Below, in pieces: positions 46,291 through 58,200 of a stretch of 64,000 nucleotides of DNA. The position numbers and the translations under genes are program-made. Origin of the DNA: Portulaca oleracea (taxonomy: Eukaryota > Streptophyta > Magnoliopsida > Caryophyllales > Portulacaceae); the NCBI GenBank assembly GCA_029582165.1, contig CM055881.1, positions 29,630,094 through 29,694,093 on the forward strand, read 5' to 3'. The notes beneath the pieces were generated by a model. It saw only the letters and a program-made list of their open reading frames with translations, was not told the DNA's origin and did no database searches. The number at the start of each line of letters is the position of its first letter. Position 1 is the first letter of the stretch.

Positions 46291-49200
46291 GGTATCTATT
46301 TTGTGAAATATTTAAAAAATCGGTAGGGGACGACGACGACAACGACAACGCAGGAGGACGAGGAAGCTTTATATAGAGATATTTTGAAAATAAATATTTT
46401 TGACATAAATTTCCTTAGCTCCTTTGTTGGATGGAGATGGTAAATTTAATCCAAATGAAGTCAAATTTAAAATAAAAATATTTTAATATAAACACAATAT
46501 TGTACAAGTATTCTTAAAATTAATTCTAGGAAATTATATGATAAATCAATATGTCATTAATATTTAGTGTTTATAAAATTTAACTTCATTTGTCAAATGT
46601 AACATTTATTTTAGACGGAGTAAGACGTTTTCTTAAATAATCATTTTAAAAATGAGATGGAAAGTAAAATTTTAAAAATATTCATTCCGTTAGTTAAGCC
46701 AATTAAAAATAATTAGATTAAAAATACTATGAAAAAGTTAATTACTTTTATTGATGAAAAATAAATGGAAGAAAAAAAATATGATGGACTAAACTCAAAG
46801 GTACGATGAATCATTATATGGTTCATTGTGGTGTAACTATTTAAGTTCGTTATTTGCACTAAATTTTATAAAAAATTTCATCGATATTAATTATGAATTA
46901 ATCTTAATTTTATCAATATTATTACAAAATTCATTAATATTTTTTAAGTTATCAAACTTTTAAAAACATTCATCCATATCGTATAAAAAAAAATGGATAT
47001 ATTACAATATATGTGATGTGACAAGGCAGGTTCATCACACAATTGGCGATAATAACTTGCCACGTTCTGATTGGAGATATAGAAAAAGAAGGCAGGAATT
47101 GAAGGCCTGGACAATATGAGACATTTTATACTAATTACAGGAAGCATATATAATATATCATTTTTTTCCATATCATTTTCTACCAACGAAAGTACGAAAC
47201 CAAACCTAACAATATATAAATTGATCTACACTGCATTGTTCATCAACTCAAAATAGGAATCTAAGGCTATGTTCGATAATAATGTTTAGACTAGTGTTTA
47301 ACGTTTTGATTGGTCAAAATATTATTTTATTAAATTTTTAGTTGTTCGGTAAAATAACAATTTTTACTAGCTTATAGTGTTAGATGCAGCGTTTACTATT
47401 CATTTCCTTGACGTTACCAACAGCAACGGGGAGTTATAATTAGCGTTTTATGTGCTGGATTTCAAATTTGCCCCCATATTTCCTTTGATATTACAACCAT
47501 GCCATTGATATAAAGGCTCCAAAATCCCCCTCTTCTTTGTGCATTGTTGCCACCTGATCAGTCTGACGTCTCCTTCTCTTTTCTCCATTAAAGCTCTAAG
47601 GCCTCGACAGCCTCGTCATCTGTTCTCCATCAGTAGGGTTCCCAAATTTTGCTTCTAATTCTCCTATCTCTCTATGTTCTTCTTTAACTCTGAGAACATT
47701 TTCGTCACTTCTATGGGGTTTAATTGGGATGTAAGGATGATTGATTGGCTTAGTTTTAGATGAAAAGGATTGGAACCATGGTCTTCTTGAATCTGGGCAT
47801 TGCTTGAGTGGCCGACCAACATATTAAAGGTGGAATTTGGTTTTGGTGTCTCAGAGGGAATTAAGGGATTGAACTAGGGTTGATGTTTGACTATTAATTT
47901 CTATCTTCTTTTTTTGTTGGTAAACAGGACGGAACTGTGGTTTTATGCAAACTTGATTGTTGCCACAAACATCTACATCGATGACAATGAACAAAAATAA
48001 TAATAACATGAAAAGCACAAATAACAACATTAATAATAATAATAAAAACAATAATAACAAAAATAGTAATAAAATAAAAAATAATTATAAAAATAAATAT
48101 GAATATAATAATAATAATAATAATAATATTCCATTAAAAAAACGATAATAACAAGAACAGTTATGTCCCTTTTGGTCATTTAACATTTATCAACTGTTCA
48201 AACCCCTAATTTTACCGAACACATTTCTTTACAAACAACTATTTTAACCGCTATCAGCTATCCGCTACACCAACAGCTATCTGCTACCCAAACAGCTATC
48301 CGCTACTCAATCCGCTATTTTTATCGAAAAGGGGCCTAAGTCCTTCTATATCTCAACAGGAGAGAGAAACAGAAGAAGAAAATATTAGAGACATGGCAGG
48401 AAGCAACGAATTTGTGAACATAGTAAATGCATCTGTTGACTCATCTACACCTGAGTTGAACCCTGTTGGGAAGCAACTCAACAACGTTCTATATTCAACT
48501 CCTTTGAAGGATACCTCTATTGAAGATCATGTGACTTTTTACTGCTAAGGTATTTCTTAGTATACTAAATCTGCTAATATATCAAATTCATGGGTTAAAG
48601 GTAGTCAGATAAAAGTTAATTTTTAACAATTTTGGTAAATTTTTGCTAATATATCAAAATTAAATTTTTTTCAAACTTTGGTAATTTTTAGTAAGTTTTG
48701 GTACATTTTAATAAATTTAAACAAAATTGGTAAATTTTATTAAATTGAAGTTACCCATAAATTTGACATGCCTTAATGTGGTCGTTGTTTTATTTGCATT
48801 ATCCGCTGTTGAGTCTAGCTGAAAACTTACAAACATAGTTGGCTTTGTTTTTTTCCCCTCTCTTTTCCAGCAACAACGTGAGCTTCAAGATGCGGTGAAA
48901 AAGATTAAAGACAAAATGGCTAGAAAATCAAGTTTATCCAATCAAGTAGAGGAGTTGATTATGGTGGATACGATCCAAAGGCTAGGTCTGGAACATTATT
49001 TCCGCAAGGAGATTCATGCCATTCTTGGAAGGCATTTTGTGAAATGGTGTAATCCGAAGGAAAGTGGCGGTGACAATCTTCATGAGGTTGCCCTTTGCTT
49101 TCGACTGTTGAGACAGGAAGGATTCAATGCAACTTCGGGTATGTTACCTTGTCCCAGCACTTGGACGGTACGCTTGGGTGTACCAAGCGTGGTGCACCTA

Positions 49201-52200
49201 CATGGAACTTGTTCATAAGAAAACTCAGAGTGTTCATACTGCGAAAATGGAAAATGAGTATAAGATTGAAAAGATATTTATAAGTTATCTTGTGAAATAC
49301 TCAATAACAAAATACTACAAAAAATCGAAGTACTCATAAAATTAAAATTAGGAGCCAGTAGAAAAATCGGGTACACGGATCTAGGTTCAGAACCAGTTGG
49401 ATTCAGTGAATTTGGAACTGGGTTCTAGTTAACTAGATTTGGGATTGGATCTTAAAGTTAGGATCCATTCATAAATGAATCATGGACTAGATCTTGACCC
49501 GTAAGATCCAGAACCGGACCAGGTATCGACAACCCAATTAATTGTTTTAAGATTATTAATACAAAACCTAAATTTAAGTACCATTAGTCTGGATTATGGA
49601 GACTATTCAATCAGATATTCAGTCCTCTCAAGTCTCATTAGTCATGGATCCAAGCCCATGAATGTCATCACATGCACATATTCTATGATACTAATATATT
49701 ATAGTATATGGACAATGATACACATCTTGCACCAAGATGGTAATAAACATCTTTAATTGCCCACAATTCATATATTTGTAACTTTTATTAATATTTTGTA
49801 TAGTAATTATATATATTTATCGATTATAAGAGTATTAAACTTATTAACCAGGTCAACAAATATAAATAATAACCTTATTTTATCAACCATGTTAGATAAT
49901 GCACAATTTATGCATAGTTTTATATTTATGAAAAATATAAATAAATAAGTAAATATTTTGATATAGCTTATAAGTCATAATAACCTTAATTAAAGCAATG
50001 ACATATATATTTATAATAATTTAAATATCGTTATATTTAATTTTTTGAGGGATTTAAGTGAAATTCAAGATGATTATTAACCATATTGACTCGAGAGGTT
50101 TATCATTTTTATAGGAGAAACCCTAATGCTCAGACTTGTAATTTGTTGTTATGTTTGAGACTTGCAACCTTGAACTTTAAAGTTGGTAATAGTGACAGAG
50201 AGTGGAGAAATGAATCCGATTGTTATTTGACAGGAACATTGTGTCAGATTACTACCAATTAAAACTAAATTTATGTGTTTGAATTTTTCCAATTGGGTAC
50301 CTAGTTAAGGATCTAGTACTAGTGGATCCGGGGGTTGGATCCTGATTTTAGGATCCAGATTGAAATGGGCTCAGGCTTGATCCTGAAATTAGGATCCAGT
50401 GATAAACGGATATAAGACTCGATCCTTTAATGTCAGACAGATATCTAGTATATTGCTCACTCCTAATTAAAATAAAAAAAAAAACTCATAAATTAATTTG
50501 AAAAATGCTTCTATAAAGGGGATGGTTGCACGCACTCGGTCGATAGATACACAAAAGCATTGTTCACCTACCATCAAGTTTTTGCTCGCCCCCAAGCTAA
50601 GACAAAGGATGGTGTCTAATAGTGGATAATGTTATACTCCCTCCGTCTCTTAATAAATGCCAATTTTTCTAACTAATTTGTCCATTTTTATTTGTCAATT
50701 TTACATTTTCAATAATTAAAATACTCATATTATCCTTAATTAATGAATCTAATTTTGATTTTAATTACCTTTTAAAATTGTCCTTTATTCTCTCATTCCC
50801 TTAATGAGGGGTATACTTGTCCAGACATATTTTTTCACTCTATTTCCAAAGCACATTAGTTTTGCAAAATTAGTTTTTGTGACACTTAAAAAATGACGGA
50901 GGGAGTAGCATATAAGTTTTCATTGACCACATCTTTTAAGTGTCTTTTTTTCATCAAATTAGTATTTATTGTATTTTTAACAGTATTTTAAAATAGTTAT
51001 GATTAATTATCAATTATAAAGGCTTTAACATTTAATCATCAAATGACACCCAAATCAATCTTATCTGTTAGAATATTTTAAACAATTCTTTTTTTAAAAT
51101 TATAAAATCCATGAATCAAAATATAGTTTCATGCAATTCATATGTGGTATTACAAATATATAATCTATTTATATGTGTAATTATATATTTTTACATTAAA
51201 ACATGACACTTCTAAAGTGTCTTGCCTTGGTATAAAACTCTTATATTTAGATATTAAATTGGAAAGAAATGATAAGATTGATTTCTATAACTATATTCTA
51301 CATATAAATTGCATAAAATTATATTTTTGTCCATAATTTTTGAAACTACAAAAAAAAGTGTCTTGAGTATACTTATGGGATGAGATTTATTTGATTATGA
51401 TGTTATTTGTAACTGTTAGCGTAGCAAACTCATTCCAAGCTTTTTATAATTGATAATTAATAGTATCTATCAAAAAAATTAGTGTAGAAACTATAATAAG
51501 TATTAATTTCTTCCAAAGTAAGACACAAAAACTATGTGTTCCCCCAAACTCGTATCTTTGTCCCTTTTGATATAACAATATGGATGATACAATACTTACG
51601 AGCGTATGTTTTACCATTGAGAAACAGATGTTTTTACCGAATTCAAAGGCAAAGATGGGAACTTCAAACAAATACTTTCCAGGGACATAAAAGGGTTGTT
51701 GAACTTGTTTGAAGCTTCTCATGTCGGCATACAAGGGGATGACATACTTGACGAGGCCAGAGACTTTAGCGAGCAACTACTAAAAATATTTTTAAAGAAT
51801 GCTAATAAACCAGAGGCTACAATAATCGAAATCACACTTCGGAACCCTTATCTAAGAAGCTCCTCAAGACTCACGGCCAAAAACTTCCTCAACAATTTGA
51901 AACCTTACCTAAAACTCCTCCACAATTATGAGGTTATACATGCGTGGACCGACGAGGTTCAGAATCTAGCAAGAATGGACCTTCATTTAGCTCAAATCAC
52001 CTACCAGAGTGAAATAACTCAAGTTCATGGGTAATTAGGCTTCTAACTTGTATATCAAATATTGAAATTTAACAACAAAAAATAAATAAAGACTTATATA
52101 TAGTGATTAATTCAAATCAGATGGCGGAAGGAACTTAATCTGACCCAGGAATTGAAGCTAGCAAGAGATCAACCGGTGAAATGGCATATTTGGTCACTAG

Positions 52201-55200
52201 CTATTCTGCCTCATCCAACCATGAAAGAAGAAAGAATGGAACTCACAAAATCCATCTCGTTTATTTACCTGATTGATGATATCTTTGACATCTACGGGAC
52301 GCTCGAGGAGCTCACTCTCTTTACAGAAGCAATAAATCGGTAGGCATTCATTCATTATGCAACAATGATGAACTAGCTTCTTTTATTAGATATCCTGTTG
52401 TAAAACTTAAATGATCACTCTAAGATTTACATTCACAGATGGGAATATGCTGATGTCGAGGGATTGCCAAACTATATGAAGATGTGCCTCAAGGCTCTCC
52501 AAGACACTACTCGTGAGACCAGCCACAAAATTTACATTAAACATGGATGGAACCCCGAAACATGTTTCAAAAAAGTGGTATGTTGATTTATAAATTTTAC
52601 ATTAAATATGGATAGAATCCTCAGTACTTTTCTGCGATGTTCTAGTGGGCCCATGTAACAAATGGGTCATCATCGTCTATTGGTGGTGAAAATGAACGCA
52701 GCTCTTTGAGCTGGTTCTGCACGAGAAAAGAGAAAGAGAAGAGGAGCAGAATATGGAGAATGAAAAACTGATTCATTAAGGAACAAAAGACAGAAGAGAA
52801 GAGTATTTAGACAGAAACAAAGAATGAAAGAAGGGAAAGAAAAAACAAGAAAAGGAAAAGAAAAGCCTAACAAACAAAAACTAACCTAACAAACAGAAAA
52901 GAAACAGACTAAAAATATACATCCTAACAATATATACATCCTAACACCCCCCCTCAAATTGGAGGTGGGTGAACCCCCAATTTGTTTAAAAGAGTGTGAT
53001 GCTGGTAGCCAATTAAGGGTTTAGTAAGTATATCAGCAAGCTGCGCACTGGTGGGAGTGTGCTCCAAGGAAATGAGACCATCTGCAAGCTTCTGCCTAAC
53101 ATAATGACAATCTATTTCGATGTGCTTAGTTCTCTCATGAAACACAGGATTCTTGGCTATGTAGATTGCAGCTTGGTTGTCGCACTTCACAGGAATAGGA
53201 GCAATGCATTCAACTTCCAATTCATGAAACAGTCGACTAAGCCAAGCCAGCTCTGTAACAAGTCTTCTGAGACTCCTATATTCTGCCTCTGCCGAGGATA
53301 AAGAAACTATTGGCTGTTTCTTGGACTTCCAAGAAACTAAAGTATTTCTAAGAAAAACCAAAAAGCCGCTGATTGATTTCCTAGAATGCCTGCATGCTCC
53401 CCAATCAGAGTCACTGTAACCCCTGAGATTGAAGTTGTCATCCTTATGAATCAGGATACCCAGATTGGAATGACCTTGAAGATATCTGAGAGTGTGTATA
53501 GCCCCTTTCCAGTGCTGGTCAGTAGGATTCTTGAGAAATTGGCTTAGGTGTTGCACAGTGAAGGCAAGGTCAGGCCTGGTATTAACCAGGAAATTGAGCT
53601 TTCCAATCAGCCTTCTATAAGTGGTTGGATCTTCTAGGGGAGTACCTGTATCAGGAGACAATTTAACATTAGTATCCATGGGGCAGATGACAGATTTAGC
53701 AGGTTGATATAGAAATTCTTGGAGAAGCTCCTTAACAAAATTTCCTTGGGATAGAATTACTCCCTGTGGACTGTGGGTGATCTCTAAGCCCAGGAAGAAG
53801 TGAGTTGTTCCCAGATCTTTGATCTTGAAGGTTCTGTCAAAGTGTTCTTTCAGCTCAGTGATCTCCTTTTGATCACTACCTGTGATTAGGATATCATCTA
53901 CATGCACTGCCAAGTACACAGACTTGTTAGAATCTTTCTTATAAAACAAACTGTAATCATTTTCTGAGTGTTTGTACCCCCTCTTGTACAACACTTCAGT
54001 CAATTTGGCATACCATTGCCTCGAGGCCTGTTTTAAACCATAAATAGATTTTTTTAACCTGCAAACAGCATTAGGGAGGTCAGAAGTAATCCCTTTAGGT
54101 AGATGCATATAGATTTCTTCATGCAAATCCCCATGGAGAAAGGCATTATTTACATCCAATTGTTGAAGGCCCCATCCTTTCTTTACTGCCACAGATATTA
54201 AGGCTCTTATTGTGGTCATTTTGACAACTGGGGAAAAGGTTTCATTGTAGTCTATCCCAGCCTTCTGAGTGAATCCTTTGACCACTAGTCTTGCCTTGTA
54301 TCTCTCAATACTCCCATCTGACTTCCTCTTTATTTTGTATACCCATTTACAGGCAATGGGCCTTTTGTTCTTTGGAAGTGAAACGATCTCCCAAGTATTT
54401 GTATCTGAGAGGGCCTGCAACTCCTGTCTCATGGCCTTCCTCCATTCCTCATAAGAATTGGCTTCATTATAAGTTTCAGGTTCTGTCTCAACTGGATGAT
54501 TTACCTGTGCCTGAAACACGCTATGTTTAGGAAAGAATTTAGGCTTACTGTACAGATTGGTAACACTTGAAAAACAGGTGTCATAGTCCTTTAGGTGAAC
54601 AGGTTGTCTGTGGGTCCTTGTTGATCTTCTAATGGGTTACACAGAACTGTTCTGAACAGCACAATCAGGTTGTTCTTGTACCTCATTGTTGTTTGAGGTT
54701 TGTGCACTGTCTCTGTAGGACTTATCAATGCTGCAAGTAGAATCACAATTTATAACAGTAGTAGAAAGCTCATTGTTATGCTGAGTAAAATCAGAGTTGT
54801 GGTCTGTTTCAATATATTCATAAGAATTGCTTATAGGAGAGTTTGAAATGATTGATGTTTGATCTTTAAAAGGAAAAATATCTTCATGAAAAATGACATC
54901 CCTTGAATACAAGAATTTCTGAGAAGAGATAAAGTATAACTTATATGCTTTCTTTCCTTGAGGGTACCCAATGAAGATACATTTCTCAGCCCTAGGTTGG
55001 AATTTGTGTCTTCCTTGCTTCAGAGTGCTCATATAGCATAGGCAGCCAAAAGTTCTCAAATGACTATATGTGGGAGGTTTACTGAATAGAACCTCATATG
55101 GAGTTTTATTCTCTAGGATAGGACTTGGCATTCTATTTATAAGGTAGGTTGCTGTAAGGATGCTATCTCCCCAGAATTTTAAGGGTAGGTTTGATTGGAA

Positions 55201-58200
55201 TATTAAAGCTCTAGCTACTTCAAGAATGTGTTTGTGTTTTCTTTCGACCACCCCATTTTGTTGTGGTCTTTGGGTGCAACTAGTTTCATGCAAAATCCCT
55301 TTATGTTTGAAATAATTTACAGCAGCTTCACTTTTACCAATTTCTAAAGCATTATCAGACCTAATCCTTTTAACTGTCGAGTTGAATTGTGTTTTAGCCA
55401 TAGAAACAAAAGACTGAATTAGACCAAAAGCCTCATTTTTAGTGGTCATTAAGTGGGTCCATGTGCACCTAGTATGATCATCTACTAGAGTCAAAAAATA
55501 CCTGTGACCAGAGTGTGTTGGGACATGAAAAGGACCCCATGTGTCTATGTGAATCAATTCAAAAGCTGAATCAGTTGAAATGCTACTAGAGGAAAAGGGG
55601 AGGCAATGTTGTTTTGCCTTGGGGCAAATATCACATACAAAATGGTCTTTCAAGGTAATGCTAGGTATCATTCTCATTTTATTAAAAGGTATGTGACCCA
55701 ATCTATAATGCCATACATCACCTTTTACTCCAGCCAAAGCTTTACTATTTTCAAAAGAACTATCCTGAGTCTTTGTAGCATGTTCAACCATACTATTATC
55801 CAAGAAATAAAGGCCATGTGCTTCTCTACCAAGAACCAAAGCCTTCTTCACAGGAAGGCCCTGCAAGAAACAACTGGAATTAGTGAAGGTTATATGACAT
55901 TGTAATTCTTGACACAATCTTCTCACAGAAATGAGGTTAAATGTGAAGTATGGAACATACAACACATCTGTCAAGATTAAAATGCCAGAAAAATGCAATT
56001 CCCCTTTATGTGTAACCTTTACTTTGTCTCCATTTGGTAGAGTGATTTCAACAGGCTTTTCAAGAATCTTTATTTGCTTGAGAAAAGATTCGTTATTGCA
56101 CATGTGATCACTAGCACCTGAGTCTAAAATCCAAGTGTTTTGTAGGGCAACAGACGCACAATAAACACCATTAGAAAGAAAATGTTGGGAAGTAGAGTAT
56201 TTATTACCAGACATGGATTCTTGGCTTTCATTCTTATTTGTATCTTGTGCGCTAAGGTTTGCCATGAGTTGCTGTAACAGCTGTTTAGCTTGATCCTGGT
56301 TGAAAGGCATGCTTCCTCCTACTGTTGAGCTCCTCTCAGTAGCCACGAGATCAGACGAGGAAGTTACAGAATCCCCTTCATTCCAAGCATTGTTTGCTGT
56401 TCTTCTAGGTGCTCCTTGCTGTCTTGTTTGTCTGTTCTGGTTTCTTGGATGATTTGGAGGAAAACCATGAAGTCTATAGCATTTATCAATTGTATGGCCA
56501 TTTCTTTTGCAATGGTCACAATACAAGGCCTTTTCTCTCTCTGATTTGTTGTCCTCAGACAGAAATTGCCTGCTGTCATGCACCTGTCTTTGCTTTTCTT
56601 CTTGACTTTGGATTGAATAGACTTGGCTGAGGGAAGGAAGGGGAGACATCATCAAGATGCTTCCTCTTACTGCTGTGTAGCTGTTGTTTAATCCCATCAA
56701 GAATTGAAGAAGTCTTTGCTCCTCAAAGTGAACTTCAATCTTTTGGTTGATTCTTGGTTTACATATGCATCTCCCACACTGACATCTTGGAAAATTACTT
56801 ACAGAGCCAGCTTCTTCCCACAATCTTTTGGCCTTGGTATAGTAGCTTGCTATGTCTAAAGAATCCTGGGAGAGCTTCAAGACTTCCTGTTGTATTGAGT
56901 AGAGTTTGGCTTTGTTACTCTGACCAAATCTCTCAGATAACTCATTCCACATATCTTGAGCCAAGGTTGAGTAGAGCACACTGTCCCTTATATTTTTGGA
57001 CAGTGAATTGAGAATCCAGGAAAGAACCATATCATTACCTCTTCTCCAATATGGCAAAAGTGGTGAGTCTTCAGCAGGTCTTGGCAAGGATCCATCAACG
57101 AAGGCAACCTTGTATTTGGCTGACAAGGCTATCGTTGCAGACCTTCTCCAAATGTCAAAATCTTCCCCATTGAATGGTTTAGGAACCAAAGAAAGACCGG
57201 GTTGATCAGATGGATGAATATAAAGTGGATCACATGGATCAATAATAGGTAATCTATTTAATGGTTTAGGGGTAGATGATGGTGTAGCTTCTTCTGGAGT
57301 TCCCGGACTTTCAGACATGGTTAAAGGGAAGGATCAGACTTGCTGCTCTGATACCATGAAAATGAACGCAGCTCTTTGAGCTGGTTCTGCACGAGAAAAG
57401 AGAAAGAGAAGAGGAGCAGAATATGGAGAATGAAAAACTGATTCATTAAGGAACAAAAGACAGAAGAGAAGAGTATTTAAACAGAAACAAAGAATGAAAG
57501 AAGGGAAAGAAAAAACAAGAAAAGGAAAAGAAAAGCCTAACAAACAAAAACTAACCTAACAAACAGAAAAGAAACAGACTAAAAATATACATCCTAACAA
57601 TATATACATCCTAACAGGTGGTGTTGTGTAATGTCGTGATCCTTGTCCATTAATATTTTTAATAAAATTTGTATGCATGCAGTGGGCAGATTTGTGCAAT
57701 GCATTCCTAGTGGAAGCAAGATGGTTTGCTTCGGGGCACCTACCTTGCTCAGAAGAGTATTTGAGGAATGGCTTACTTACTTCTGGAATTCCAGTGTTTG
57801 TTATGTACATTTTCTGTCTACTGGGACAAAAAGTAAACAGTAAAAGTATACAATACATGGACAACTTTCCCGACCTTGTTTCGTCAATGGCCACAATTCT
57901 TAGACTTTTAGATGATCTCTATGCATCTAAGGTATAATATTTTACTTTTCACCTTGTTGATTGATTTTCATTTTCTATAATATCTGTTCAACAGTATTTA
58001 TGTATCAACCATGCACATGGAATACTTGTTCTAACATTTGAAACATTAATGTGAGTTATTGTACAGGGTGAAAATCGACATGGGCATAATGGGTCATACA
58101 TAGAATGTTACAAGAATGAATACAAAGACAGTTCATCTAAAAGAGCTGAAGAAAATCTTAGTCTATTGGTTTCAAAAGCATGGAAAACCCTCAACAAAAT

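Larger units (their letters stand above)
52687..57616 (-). mobile_element. Nearly intact copia element in intron 5 (4,930 bp)
   Basis: LTRs 52687-52946 and 57357-57616 (260 bp each) differ at one visible position (52810 G, 57480 A). Perfect 5-bp TSD GGTGG at 52682-52686 and 57617-57621. PBS, PPT and all pol domains are present in order gag-PR-INT-RT-RH. The polyprotein has one in-frame stop (54637-54639). Size and short LTRs fit the Ale/Retrofit type (inference). Antisense to the terpene synthase. Confidence 0.95.

Noticed and set aside
51444..51776. Minus-strand frame of 110 codons over terpene synthase exon 3
   Set aside because: Antisense shadow of a clearly coding exon and its flanking intron.
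52670..52873. Phe-rich minus-strand frame repeated at 57334-57543
   Set aside because: Lies in the two LTRs of the copia element; purine-rich LTR sequence read in antisense, not a gene.
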